DNA of 64,000 nt from DASRDE01 sp035938175 (GTDB lineage: Bacteria > Vulcanimicrobiota > Vulcanimicrobiia > Vulcanimicrobiales > Vulcanimicrobiaceae), in contig DASZHD010000018.1 in the NCBI GenBank assembly GCA_035938175.1, forward strand, positions 106,370-170,369, in the 5' to 3' direction. Shown piece after piece: positions 42,887-51,632 of the stretch. The stretch's first letter is position 1. Each line of letters begins with the position of its first letter. Below the pieces are notes generated by a model. That model ran no database searches. It had not been told where the DNA came from and saw nothing but the letters and a program-made list of their open reading frames with translations. Made by a program: the position numbers and the translations under genes.

Positions 42887-43374
42887 GTGCGTCCCCGGCG
42901 TTCCGGAAGCATCATGCGTTCGAAAAACCGGAACATCATCGTAATCGGAAAGTCTTTGCTTTCGATCGGCTCGGTGAGAATCGTGTAGAGCCCGCCGCAC
43001 AGTTTTGCGCCCAGAACGTCGGTAAATAACTGATCGCCGACGACGGCGACCTGTTTGCGCGGCAGCTGCAGATGTTTGATTGCGCGCAGAAACCCGAATG
43101 GCAGCGGTTTGAGGGCGTTGGGAATGCATTCAATGCGCAGCTGGCGTGCGATGCCGCGGACGCGCTCGCTGAAATTGTTCGAGACCATGACCATGGCAAA
43201 GCCTCGCTGGTGTGCTTCTTCTACCCAAGCGAGGTGCTCGGCGGCAAGTTCGGTTTCCCGAAAGCCCAGCAGGGTATTGTCCAAGTCGACGATCAGACCG
43301 CGAATGCCCAGCGCCGCCAATTCCGAGAGGGAAATGTCGTGCAGACGAGGCGCAAAACGGTCCGGTCCTAGCAT
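42883..43374 (-). CDS. YqeG family HAD phosphatase
   Basis: 163 residues from the ATG at 43374 (MLGPDRFAPRLHDISLSEL). HAD motifs: LIVDLDNTLLGF (nucleophile Asp and second Asp), VMVSNNFSERV (motif II), KPLPFGFLRAI (motif III Lys) and VAVVGDQLFTDVLGA (motif IV). YqeG proteins are single-domain phosphatases, possibly acting on phosphatidylglycerophosphate-like lipids. The yqeG-aroE overlap echoes the Bacillus yqeG-yqeH-aroE gene order, with the YqeH GTPase missing here. Confidence 0.92.
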   Translation of the reverse strand: MLGPDRFAPRLHDISLSELAALGIRGLIVDLDNTLLGFRETELAAEHLAWVEEAHQRGFAMVMVSNNFSERVRGIARQLRIECIPNALKPLPFGFLRAIKHLQLPRKQVAVVGDQLFTDVLGAKLCGGLYTILTEPIESKDFPITMMFRFFERMMLPERRGRT

Positions 43375-43520
43375 GTGAGAAGCCGAGTGCGCGAACTTCT
43401 CCCCACTATCCTCGGAAGTTTCCACAACGTGCCCACCCGATTGACACTGATTCCACCGGAGCGGCGCTTCTTGCCCACAACTATTCGCAGTTTTGGACAG
43501 CTTGCGCACAAGGACCGGAC

Positions 43521-43566
43521 TACTATATCTTGTATGTCCCACCCCACGGTAGTACAATTTATGGGC
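43521..43566 (+). promoter_or_regulatory. Candidate paired NrdR boxes upstream of nrdJ
   Basis: TACTATATCTTGTATG (43521-43536) and AGTACAATTTATGGGC (43551-43566) each resemble the NrdR consensus ACAC-tATAT-a-GTGT loosely. Their centres are 30 bp apart, close to the three-helical-turn spacing of paired NrdR sites. Both are imperfect and no nrdR gene is in the window. Confidence 0.3.
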
Positions 43567-43630
43567 ATTCTCTCGTGGAGCCGCGTACTATCGAACAGGT
43601 GTTCGATTCCATCTTCTCGAAGTAAACGGG

Positions 43631-43652
43631 TCCTCCACCATGGAGGAAGGAG
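43631..43652 (+). promoter_or_regulatory. Ribosome binding site of nrdJ inside a hairpin
   Basis: TCCTCC-ACCAT-GGAGGA (43631-43647) is a perfect 6-bp palindrome that would hide the GGAGG Shine-Dalgarno sequence. A second purine run, AAGGAG (43647-43652), lies 5 nt before the ATG at 43658 and decides that start over the ATG at 43640. Confidence 0.6.
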
Positions 43653-43657
43653 CCTCG

Positions 43658-46600
43658 ATGAAATTTCGCCGCACCTACTCGGCACCCGGCGACCCTTACG
43701 CCGGCCTCACCTTCGAACCCCGCACTTCACGCATCGTCAACCCCAACGGCTCGGTGATCTTCGAAGCCAAGGACGTCATGGTCCCGGCGGCGTGGAGCCA
43801 AGTCGCGGTCGACGTTTTGGCACAGAAATATTGCCGCAAAGCCGGCGTTCCCAAGGAGCTGAAGCGCGTCCCTGAAGAGGGCGTGCCCGAGTGGTTATGG
43901 CGATCCGAACCGAGCAGTTCGGAATTTGGCGCGGAACGCGATTCGCGTCAGGTTTTTAATCGTCTGGCGGGGTGCTGGACGTATTGGGGTTTCAAGCACG
44001 GCTATTTCGACACCGAGGAAGACGCGCAGATCTATTACGACGAGATGCGCGCAATGCTGGCGCGGCAGATTGGCGCTCCCAATTCGCCGCAATGGTTCAA
44101 CACCGGACTGCACTGGGCGTACGGTATTTCGGGCCCGGCTCAGGGTCACTTTTTCGTGGATCCGAAGAGCGGCAAAGCCGTCAAGTCGACAAACGCATTC
44201 GAGCATCCGCAGGTGAGCGCGTGCTTTATTCTTTCGATAGAAGACGACTTGGTGAACGAAGGCGGCATCTTCGACGGCGTCGTTCGCGAGGCGCGCATCT
44301 TTAAAGGCGGCTCCGGCAGCGGCGCCAACTTTTCGAAGATTCGCGGCGCCGGCGAGAAGCTGAGCGGCGGCGGCACGAGCTCCGGTTTGATGTCGTTCTT
44401 GAAAGTGTTCGATCGCGCTGCGGGCGCGATTAAGTCGGGCGGCACGACGCGGCGCGCTGCCAAGATGGTGGTCCTAAACGCGGATCATCCGGACATCGAG
44501 GATTTCGTGAACTGGAAAGTTCGCGAAGAACGCAAGGTCGCAGACTTGGTGATCGGCTCGAAGATGTTCGAGAAGCATATCAACGCGATCATCCGCGCAG
44601 CCCACGATACGCGCATTCCCGAAACCGCCCGGCTGGATGCCGAACTAAATCCGTACCTGCGCGACGAGATGCGCAAAGCACTGACGCTGGGCGTACCTTC
44701 CGGCGCGATTCAAAGCGCGCTCGACTACGCTCGCCAGGGCTACACGCATTTAGAAGTAGAGCAGTACGATACCGGCTGGGATTCCGAGGCGTACGCTACC
44801 GTTGCGGGCCAGAATTCCAACAATTCCGTCCGTTTGACGAATGCATTTTTCGAAGCAGTCGATAGCGACGCGGATTGGCAATTGACGGCGCGTACGACGG
44901 GACGCACCGTGAAAACGATCAAGGCGCGCGACCTGTGGGAGCAAATCGGCCTGGCTGCCTGGCAGTGTGCCGATCCCGGATTGCAATTCGACGACACGAT
45001 TCAAGAATGGCATACGTGTTCGAACGACGATCGGATTAATGCTACTAATCCGTGCGTGACCGGCGAAACACTCGTTTCTACTGCCGATGGTCCGCAGCGA
45101 ATTGCCAATCTCGTCGGCAACGCGGCGTTTATCGTCGGCAGCGACGGTAAACCGCATTTTGTCAGCAAGATCTTCCCGACGGGCAGAAAACCGGTTTTCC
45201 GGCTGACGACCCGTTCCGGGTACGAACTCGATCTGACGGCCGACCATAAGGTGCTAACCGCAAATCGCGGCGACGTCCCCGCCGGCGCACTTCAAGCGGG
45301 CGATTTTCTTCTGCTTTCCGGTTCGGGCTTTGGCAGCGAAAGTCTCGACGAACAACTTGCTTTGGGGATTGGTACTGCGGTTGGAGACGGCTGCATCACC
45401 AACACGCCGACGCCGAATCTCACCATCACGATGCACGAGGACGAGTGCGACGTGCTTGCCGACGTTGCATCGGGAATCAATCGCGAGAAAGCGACGTTCA
45501 CCGACGATGCCCGCAGCCGCCGGACAACCGCCGTAACCATGACGCCGCAAGGCACGGGCGCGCGAATCTCTACCGGCAACCGGAGAATCGTCGAGACGTT
45601 CGCTCGTTATGCGGTACTCGACCAACGCACTGCGCAAAAGTGCTTTACCGATGCAATTTACGGACTCGATCGCAAGAGTTTGGCGGCCGTTTTGCGCGGA
45701 CTCTTTACCGCGGATGGGACGGTTGCGAACTACGGTGAGAAATCGCAGTATGTTTCGTTGGATTCGTGTTCGCTCGAACTCTTGAAACAGGTGCAGTACT
45801 TGCTGCTGTCGTTCGGCGTCAAATCGAAGCTGTACAAAGACCTTAGAGCGGTCTCGAAAGCACTCTACCCCGATGAAACCGGCGGTTTTGCGGCGTACGA
45901 AGTCGTGCAAATGCACGCACTGCGAATCTCACGGTCATCTCGTATCGCCTTTGAGCGTGAGATCGGTTTCCACCCGTCGTCCGTGAAAGCAAAAGCGCTT
46001 GCAGAAGTCAATGCAGCGGTCGCGTGCTCTCAGGACCGCTTCGACGATGAATTTTTGTCGCTGGAGCCGATAGGCGAGGCGGACGTTTTCGACTTGACCG
46101 AGCACGATACGGCGCATTTCGTCGGCAACGGACTCGTCGTCCACAACTGTTCCGAGTACGTGTTTATCGACGATACCGCTTGCAACTTGGCGAGCTTAAA
46201 CGTCGTCAAATTCCTCGAAGATGACGGCGTCTTCAACGCGGAGCGGTTCGCCGAGGCGTCGCGCATATGGACGACGACGCTCGAGATTTCCGTCACGATG
46301 GGGCAGATGCCGTCCAAGGCGATCGCCGAAAAGAATCACGGCTATCGCACGCTCGGGCTCGGGTATGCAAACCTCGGCACGTTGTTGATGCGCCTGGGCT
46401 TACCGTACGATTCCGAAGAAGCGTTCGGATGGTGCGCGGCAATCACGTCGCTCATGACGGGCACGGCGTATCGCACTTCGGCTGAAATGGCGCAGCTGCT
46501 CGGGCCTTTCGCGCGTTTCGAAGCAAACGCGGCTTCGATGCTGCGTGTAATTCGCAATCACCGGGCGGCTGCATACGATTCGGCGCCCGATCGCTACGAA

Positions 46601-49600
46601 GCCCTGACCGTAAAACCGGTCACGCATGCTCCGACACTTTTCACGCAAAACGTGTGGGCGCTGGCGCGCAAGATGTGGGACGAAGCCCTCACGATGGGCG
46701 AGGTTACGGGTTATCGCAACGCACAGACGGTTGTGATCGCCCCAACCGGATGCCTGACCGGCAATTCCATGGTGATCACCGATCGCGGCCTGATGCGCTT
46801 GAACCGTCTCGGCAATGTGGACGGCGAAAAATGGCAAGACGTCGACTTCAAGGTCCTGACGGACGATGGCGAACAAAAAGCGACGAAGTTCTACGTGAAC
46901 GGAATCGAACCGACGCGCCGCATTCAAACGCGGAGCGGCTACGTAATTCAGGGTACGCTGGCGCATCGCATCAAAGTCGTCGATCGCGAAACCGGCGACC
47001 TCACCTGGAAGCGCATGGCCGATGTCGTTCCCAGTGACGTCGTTGCGCTCTCGGTCGGAAAGTTGATCGGGAACCCGCAAATCGTACAACTGCCCGACCT
47101 TATGGAGCAGTACTGGACGGGCGACTATACGACTCGCGTACCGCGCACGATGAACGCCGACCTGGCCGAGCTCATCGGATACTTTATGGGCGACGGCTCG
47201 TTCCATAGTAAAGGCCTTCGCTTCTGCGTCTCCAACGGCGACCAAGATGTTGTCGATCGCCTGACCACGCTGGCGAAGCGCCTCTTCAACTTGGATGTTA
47301 CCGTCACACCGCAAACCGGCTATTTGGAAGTCGCCATCAATTCAGTCCCACTAACCCTTTGGTGGGAAGCCTGCGGCTTCAAGAAACTGCCGCCGTCTGA
47401 GAACCACTCCGGAAAAGGGTACCTGCCCCGGATTCCTGATGCCGTGCTCGCATCGAACGACGCAACGGTCTACGGTGCTTTTGTTCGTGGATTGTTCGAA
47501 GCGGACGGCACGGTCTCCAACGGCGTTCCGTCCTGGACGACGACGTCGCGCGCATTCTCCGATGAAGTGAAGACCCTGCTTCTACTTCTCGGCGTGCCGA
47601 CCTCAACGAAAGCCGATCTCTCGGGATGGGGTCAGTCATTCACGTATGCAACGCGCGTGTTCAACATGTCCTACACGCGCACGTTCATGCAGAAAGTGGG
47701 CTTCATCAGTTCGCGCAAGTCTTCCGCCGTCACTCACAACGACGAGTGGCAAGGCCGCAAACGCGATAACGTGTACATTGGGGAAACGACCTTCCGCGAA
47801 ATGGTCGCGAGCGGAACGGTCGCAAAAGAGGCTTTGTACAATTCACACCGCCGTAACCCCGGCGCGATTTCGCGCCATCAGGCTACACGGCTGCTTGAAG
47901 CTACCGGCGATCAGCGGCTCGCATGTGCATTGGATTTCTACTACGACACCGTTGAATCGAACCAAGACGGCGGCGAGCAACTGACGTACGATCTTTCGGT
48001 GCCGGCAAACGTCACGTACATCGCCAACGGTTTCATTTCGCACAATACGATCGGCCTGGTCATGGACTGCGATACGACCGGCATCGAACCCGACTTCGCA
48101 CTGGTCAAGTTCAAGAAGCTCGCCGGCGGCGGTTACTTCAAGATCGTCAATCAATCGGTCGAGCACGCACTGCGGCATCTCGGCTACAGCGAAGCGCAGA
48201 TTGAGGACATCGAGACGTTCGCAAAGGGTACCGGGTCGCTCGACGGAGCACCGCATATCAATCGCGCGACGCTCAAAGCCAAAGGTTTTGACGACGAGGC
48301 GATTGCGCGGATCGAGGCGGCTCTGCCGGGTGCGTTCGAGCTCCAGTTCGCGTTCAATAAATACGTCTTGGGCGAGGACTTCTGCAAAGAGCGTCTCGGT
48401 TTGACGGACGATCAACTCGGCGATTGGAACTTCTCGATTCTACGCGATGCACTCGGCTTTACACCGCAACAGATCGAAGAAGCGTCCGACGTCATTTGCG
48501 GGCGGATGACCGTCGAGGGTGCACCGCACCTGAAAGACGAGCATTTGGCGGTCTTCGATTGTGCTACGCCTTGCGGAAAGCACGGATCGCGATTTATCCG
48601 TCCACTGGCTCACGTCGACATGATGGCGGCGGCTCAGCCATTCGTCAGCGGTGCCATTAGCAAGACCATAAATTTTCCGCAGACCGCCACGATCGCGGAC
48701 GTCAAGGAAGCCTACCGCTACAGCTGGGAGCGTATGATCAAAGCCGTCGCGCTCTATCGCGACGGATCGAAGCTCTCACAGCCGCTCGCGGCGAGCTACG
48801 ATCTCGGCGGCGACACGTTCGTGGAAGAACCAATACAGCCGCTGCAGCCGTTCCAACAACCGCTGGAAGTTGCCGAGAAAATCGTGTACCGCTATATCGC
48901 TAGGCGTCGGCGCATGCCGGAACGGCGCAGCGGCTACACACAAAAAGCGATCATCGGCGGGCACAAAGTGTACCTGCGCACCGGCGAGTACGACAACGGT
49001 CAGCTCGGCGAGATCTTCATCGACATGCATAAAGAAGGCGCCGCATTCCGGTCGATGATGAATAACTTCGCCATCGCCGTAAGCCTTGGGTTGCAGCATG
49101 GCGTTCCGCTCGAGGAGTACGTCGAAGCGTTCACCTTCACGCGCTTCGAGCCGAACGGCCCCGTCGTCGGCCACGAATACATCAAGATGGCGACCTCGCT
49201 GCTGGACTACATCTTCCGCGAACTGGCGGTCAGCTATCTCGGGCGGTACGAGCTCGCGCACGTGCAGCCCAGCATGGAAATGGATGCGATGGGGCCGACA
49301 GTCCAAGAAGACTACGTCTCCGAGGAGCCCGGCGAAGTGCGCGTCGTTCCGACAAGGGTGCAAGAGAAACTGCATCCGACTAGCACGCATTTGCATCCCG
49401 GCCATGAGGTGAACGACTCCGCGATCGCGCCTGTTGTGGAAGAGCGGCGTCATGACCGGCGCGATCCGGCTCCGGCTTCTTCTTCAACCGGCGTGGCAAC
49501 CGTGCCGCGATCCGAACAAGTCACCGCTGCACGCGCCAAAGGCTACACCGGCAATCCGTGCGGCGAATGTGGACAGCTCACGATGGTGCGCAACGGTGCT

Positions 49601-49645
49601 TGTGAGAAGTGCGACAGCTGCGGGGCGACGAGCGGGTGTAGTTAA
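43658..49645 (+). CDS. nrdJ: Adenosylcobalamin-dependent ribonucleotide reductase (class II) with two inteins
   Basis: The full frame encodes 1995 residues from 43658; after removal of two inteins (365 and 432 residues) the reductase is ~1198 residues. It reduces ribonucleotides to deoxyribonucleotides with a B12-derived thiyl radical. Exteins show PNSPQWFNTGLHWAYG, HPQVSACFIL (redox Cys), GGSGSGANFSKIRG, NPC|SEY (thiyl Cys and Glu, split by intein 1), QMPSKAIAEKNHGYRTLGLG and APTG|TIGLVMDCDTTGIEPD (split by intein 2). Near the C-terminus lies a zinc-finger-like CGECGQLTMVRNGACEKCDSC with redox cysteines. No B12 riboswitch is visible upstream. Function of the mature enzyme depends on both splicing events. 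Confidence 0.97.
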   Translation: MKFRRTYSAPGDPYAGLTFEPRTSRIVNPNGSVIFEAKDVMVPAAWSQVAVDVLAQKYCRKAGVPKELKRVPEEGVPEWLWRSEPSSSEFGAERDSRQVFNRLAGCWTYWGFKHGYFDTEEDAQIYYDEMRAMLARQIGAPNSPQWFNTGLHWAYGISGPAQGHFFVDPKSGKAVKSTNAFEHPQVSACFILSIEDDLVNEGGIFDGVVREARIFKGGSGSGANFSKIRGAGEKLSGGGTSSGLMSFLKVFDRAAGAIKSGGTTRRAAKMVVLNADHPDIEDFVNWKVREERKVADLVIGSKMFEKHINAIIRAAHDTRIPETARLDAELNPYLRDEMRKALTLGVPSGAIQSALDYARQGYTHLEVEQYDTGWDSEAYATVAGQNSNNSVRLTNAFFEAVDSDADWQLTARTTGRTVKTIKARDLWEQIGLAAWQCADPGLQFDDTIQEWHTCSNDDRINATNPCVTGETLVSTADGPQRIANLVGNAAFIVGSDGKPHFVSKIFPTGRKPVFRLTTRSGYELDLTADHKVLTANRGDVPAGALQAGDFLLLSGSGFGSESLDEQLALGIGTAVGDGCITNTPTPNLTITMHEDECDVLADVASGINREKATFTDDARSRRTTAVTMTPQGTGARISTGNRRIVETFARYAVLDQRTAQKCFTDAIYGLDRKSLAAVLRGLFTADGTVANYGEKSQYVSLDSCSLELLKQVQYLLLSFGVKSKLYKDLRAVSKALYPDETGGFAAYEVVQMHALRISRSSRIAFEREIGFHPSSVKAKALAEVNAAVACSQDRFDDEFLSLEPIGEADVFDLTEHDTAHFVGNGLVVHNCSEYVFIDDTACNLASLNVVKFLEDDGVFNAERFAEASRIWTTTLEISVTMGQMPSKAIAEKNHGYRTLGLGYANLGTLLMRLGLPYDSEEAFGWCAAITSLMTGTAYRTSAEMAQLLGPFARFEANAASMLRVIRNHRAAAYDSAPDRYEALTVKPVTHAPTLFTQNVWALARKMWDEALTMGEVTGYRNAQTVVIAPTGCLTGNSMVITDRGLMRLNRLGNVDGEKWQDVDFKVLTDDGEQKATKFYVNGIEPTRRIQTRSGYVIQGTLAHRIKVVDRETGDLTWKRMADVVPSDVVALSVGKLIGNPQIVQLPDLMEQYWTGDYTTRVPRTMNADLAELIGYFMGDGSFHSKGLRFCVSNGDQDVVDRLTTLAKRLFNLDVTVTPQTGYLEVAINSVPLTLWWEACGFKKLPPSENHSGKGYLPRIPDAVLASNDATVYGAFVRGLFEADGTVSNGVPSWTTTSRAFSDEVKTLLLLLGVPTSTKADLSGWGQSFTYATRVFNMSYTRTFMQKVGFISSRKSSAVTHNDEWQGRKRDNVYIGETTFREMVASGTVAKEALYNSHRRNPGAISRHQATRLLEATGDQRLACALDFYYDTVESNQDGGEQLTYDLSVPANVTYIANGFISHNTIGLVMDCDTTGIEPDFALVKFKKLAGGGYFKIVNQSVEHALRHLGYSEAQIEDIETFAKGTGSLDGAPHINRATLKAKGFDDEAIARIEAALPGAFELQFAFNKYVLGEDFCKERLGLTDDQLGDWNFSILRDALGFTPQQIEEASDVICGRMTVEGAPHLKDEHLAVFDCATPCGKHGSRFIRPLAHVDMMAAAQPFVSGAISKTINFPQTATIADVKEAYRYSWERMIKAVALYRDGSKLSQPLAASYDLGGDTFVEEPIQPLQPFQQPLEVAEKIVYRYIARRRRMPERRSGYTQKAIIGGHKVYLRTGEYDNGQLGEIFIDMHKEGAAFRSMMNNFAIAVSLGLQHGVPLEEYVEAFTFTRFEPNGPVVGHEYIKMATSLLDYIFRELAVSYLGRYELAHVQPSMEMDAMGPTVQEDYVSEEPGEVRVVPTRVQEKLHPTSTHLHPGHEVNDSAIAPVVEERRHDRRDPAPASSSTGVATVPRSEQVTAARAKGYTGNPCGECGQLTMVRNGACEKCDSCGATSGCS
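45053..46147 (+). mobile_element. Intein 1 in nrdJ with DOD homing endonuclease domain
   Basis: 365 residues inserted between NP and CSEY. It starts with Cys (CVTGETLVSTADGPQRI, block A), has block B-like LTADHKVLTANRG and ends VFDLTEHDTAHFVGNGLVVHN with penultimate His and final Asn; the +1 extein residue is Cys. The two LAGLIDADG-type helices read LALGIGTAVGDGCI and LAAVLRGLFTADGTV. All splicing residues are present. The +1 Cys is the reductase's own radical cysteine, so unspliced protein must be inactive. Confidence 0.95.
46751..48046 (+). mobile_element. Intein 2 in nrdJ with DOD homing endonuclease domain
   Basis: 432 residues inserted in APTG|TIGL. It starts CLTGNSMVITDRGLMRL, has block B IQGTLAHRIKVVD and ends TYDLSVPANVTYIANGFISHN with His-Asn; the +1 residue is Thr. 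LAGLIDADG-type motifs are LAELIGYFMGDGSF and VYGAFVRGLFEADGTV, each keeping its acidic residue. It differs in sequence from intein 1, so the two arrived independently rather than by duplication. Confidence 0.95.
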
Positions 49646-49654
49646 AATGCGATG

Positions 49655-49690
49655 GTGACATTTTGTGCGCGAAACCGTGCAAAATGTCAC
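49655..49690. repeat. Perfect 11-bp inverted repeat just after nrdJ
   Basis: GTGACATTTTG (49655-49665) and CAAAATGTCAC (49680-49690) are exact inverted copies with a 14-nt loop. No T-run follows either arm. It marks the edge between the core region and the repeat-rich region to the right; a terminator, operator or remnant element end are all possible. Confidence 0.6.
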
Positions 49691-49761
49691 TTACGCAACA
49701 TTCCACGTGCACTATGGGACTTACGAGCTTTCAATAATCGCGCGGACACAGGAGCAAAAAA

Positions 49762-49796
49762 GAAAGAGGCCGACGATTTCGCTGGCCTCTTTCTTC
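49762..49796. terminator. Strong intrinsic terminator
   Basis: GAAAGAGGCC (49762-49771) and GGCCTCTTTC (49784-49793) form a perfect 10-bp stem with a 12-nt loop. Plus-strand tail is TTC; the minus-strand tail is CTTTTTTGC, so it may work best against minus-strand transcription. It is the likely end of the nrdJ message. Confidence 0.7.
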
Positions 49797-50036
49797 ACCG
49801 CTCACGTGGAGCATATGGCCGCAAAGCGAGTGCCAGACGACATGAACACACCGAGCACCTCTAACGGGATCGATCATCATCGATATCGTCCTGTTCGTCC
49901 TATTGTTCGTGCAGCGCGGGATCATGCTTCGCACGGATTCGGCCTAACAATCCAGAGCTAGATAAAGGGGGCCTACGACAATGCACCCTGGCAAACTTGG
50001 GCGCTGGATCTTTCCGGCGCCAATTTTCTGGCCCGA
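49797..50036. other. Non-coding stretch, nothing recognised
   Basis: I see no convincing gene in these 240 bases. Short open frames on both strands have no domain character, and no tRNA or RNA motif is apparent. Confidence 0.4.
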
Positions 50037-50063
50037 TGTCGATTTCGCGCCGTTCCGTTCGAC
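50037..50063 (+). promoter_or_regulatory. ECF42-type promoter, copy 1 (in front of gene relic)
   Basis: TGTCGA (50037-50042), 17-bp spacer, CGAC (50060-50063). The 21 bases TTCCGTTCGACGGGTAGGTAG around the -10 recur identically at the second site. TGTCGA/CGAC at this spacing fits, from memory, the motif reported for group ECF42 sigma factors, whose usual targets are DGPF/YciI genes. Confidence 0.6.
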
Positions 50064-50098
50064 GGGTAGGTAGAAAACAACGCAACGAAGAGAGCCTG

Positions 50099-50206
50099 CT
50101 CGAAGAAAGTGTTCGTCGAACGCCTTTTGCAGTGCCCTTCCCGCATAACGAGTCGATCGAAATCCGTCCGTTGTTTTCGGGCGAAGACCTCGAGGCGTTC
50201 ACGTAA
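50099..50206 (+). pseudogene. Relic of a YciI/DGPF-domain gene (3' end only)
   Basis: The last ~35 codons read VRRTPFAVPFPHNESIEIRP then LFSGEDLEAFT and stop. They match the C-terminus of the intact YciI protein at 59.5 kb (CPFQNGESIEIRPLFTEADL). Only the promoter (50037) and this end survive; roughly 280 bp of the gene are missing between them. There is no start codon in a useful position. Confidence 0.75.
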
Positions 50207-50257
50207 GAGCATCCTTACAACTCAACCTTCCGACGAAGGGCTTATAAAAGAAATCAA

Positions 50258-50899
50258 ATGACTAAAGTAAAAGTTGCCGGGTTCGGTGTCTCGCTTGATG
50301 GCTTCGCTGCGGGAACCGCTCAGAGTTTAGATCATCCGCTTGGTTTGCGAGGCGACGAGGTCTTTCAGTGGTTTTTCCCAACGCGGACGTTTCGTCAGAT
50401 GCAAGGAAAAGAGGGCGGTGAAACTGGCCTTGATGACCAGTTCGCCCGACGCGCAATGGAAGGTTACGGTGCCTTCATCCTAGGTCGCAACATGTTCGGA
50501 CCTATTCGAGGAGAATGGCCGGACGATCGATGGAAAGGCTGGTGGGGTGACAATCCACCTTATCATGCGCCAACTTTCATACTGACACATTATCCACGGC
50601 CGCCAATCGAGATGCTAGGCGGAACGACATTTTATTTTGTCTCCAGCGGCATTGACGATGCGCTGCAAAAGGCGCGCGAAGCGGCAGGTGCAAAGGACGT
50701 CAAGATTGGCGGCGGTGTCGAGACCGTGAGACAATATGTTCAGGCGGGCTATGTGGATGAAATTCACCTCGCTGTTGCTCCAGTTGCGCTTGGTCAAGGC
50801 GAATCGCTCTTTATGGGCTTGGATCTCCGCACTCTGGGATATCGGACAGTCGAGCATGTTCCGACGGACCGAGCCATGCACGTTGTCCTCGCGAAGTAG
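50258..50899 (+). CDS. RibD C-terminal/dihydrofolate-reductase-like protein
   Basis: 213 residues. Starts MTKVKVAGFGVSLDGFAAGT, then GYGAFILGRNMFGPIRGEWP, PTFILTHYPRPP, VKIGGGVETVRQYVQAGYVDEIHLAVAPV (the loop GGGxETVRQY is the NADPH-binding turn) and VALGQGESLFMGLDL. It resembles stand-alone RibD_C reductases rather than folate-pathway DHFR. Such genes are frequent neighbours of YciI/DGPF genes, which fits the relic just upstream. Its AT-richer third positions compared with nrdJ suggest acquisition. Confidence 0.87.
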   Translation: MTKVKVAGFGVSLDGFAAGTAQSLDHPLGLRGDEVFQWFFPTRTFRQMQGKEGGETGLDDQFARRAMEGYGAFILGRNMFGPIRGEWPDDRWKGWWGDNPPYHAPTFILTHYPRPPIEMLGGTTFYFVSSGIDDALQKAREAAGAKDVKIGGGVETVRQYVQAGYVDEIHLAVAPVALGQGESLFMGLDLRTLGYRTVEHVPTDRAMHVVLAK

Positions 50900-50938
50900 A
50901 GTTCGATGAGCCGATCCGAACTATTGCGCTGGCCGCAA

Positions 50939-50952
50939 CCGGCACGTGCCGG
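50939..50952. repeat. 14-bp perfect palindrome
   Basis: CCGGCACGTGCCGG lies 40 bp after the RibD-like gene. It could be a loopless stem in a terminator or a protein site; nothing else supports either reading. Confidence 0.4.
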
Positions 50953-50995
50953 CGGAGCCCGTTATCACGTTGTGTTAACGGTCTGACACACGAAT

Positions 50996-51030
50996 ACACG
51001 CGAGTTGGAATAGGTGCGCCTTACCAGTAG
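50996..51030 (+). repeat. Direct repeat A, GTTGGAATA-type
   Basis: Core GTTGGAATAGGTGCGCCTTA then CCAGTA (51004-51029) matches repeat B (52852-52877) at 22 of 26 positions, with similar TACACxGCG flanks. The pair brackets the receptor relic and the multicopper oxidase gene. GGAATA could also act as an ECF-type -35. Confidence 0.6.
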
Positions 51031-51249
51031 AAGTTAAAAAGGCGTCCTATTTCTTCCGGAAGTTGGCCTCGCTTGATAAATCGCTTATGGGATAAATACG
51101 TTACTCGTCCGTGGCGAAGCTTCGAAGGTCGACGACCAAACATATTCAGAGGGCAGCGGTTCGCAATGCACGTACGTTGCGGATTTTTACCGAGCTCAAG
51201 TCAAGGGGCCGACGCGAAGCACGGAGCGACGCGATCGCCTCGTCGTCCT

Positions 51250-51500
51250 CATTGACATTTCCAGAATGTCCATGCCGGTCGTCCAGCTCGCGAAAATCGC
51301 CGCAGTGCTTGCTCGTCCTCGTGCCGTTTTCGGAAGAAGACGTCGTCCAAAAGGAGGTCGACTTGATGGTGAATTGCGCGGACCGATATCCAAGCACAAG
51401 GGCGAGAACGGCGCTGACAGCAAGATTCTCCGCATGCGTAGCCGAGCTGAGCCATTCGGACTGCCCGCGGATTTCCGCAAAGCAATCGATTCGGATGCCA
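51250..51500 (-). pseudogene. Frameshifted relic of a PDZ-7TM-GAF receptor gene
   Basis: On the minus strand one frame reads SEWLSSATHAENLAVSAVLA and continues LVLG (last membrane helix). A second frame picks up SVRAIHHQVDLLLDDVFFRK then RHEDEQALRRF. Together they match VEWAVGAWLVNASHMTSV...DALVDRSFFRKRHEDESALRRF of the intact receptor at 52985-54814. The switch of frame and lack of further homology upstream mark it as a dead paralogue, inverted relative to the intact copy. The rest of 50900-51632 shows no gene. Confidence 0.65.
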
Positions 51501-51632
51501 TCGCGTCTCGATTAAAAACGCGCAAAGTTCATTGCGGCAAATAAGCTCGACAACGACGCGCAAAATGCGCCGCGGCCCCAGGAGGTCCCACTCCAAATAC
51601 CCAAACAATAAAATGTAAAGGGGGGTCTTCTC

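Noticed and set aside
43375..43640. Cobalamin riboswitch upstream of nrdJ
   Set aside because: No B12-box (GCCACTG-like) or matching fold was found; only the small SD palindrome and loose NrdR-like boxes are visible.
51073..51540. Plus-strand frames of 60-134 codons between the RibD-like and oxidase genes
   Set aside because: They lie antisense to the receptor relic and have no recognisable content.
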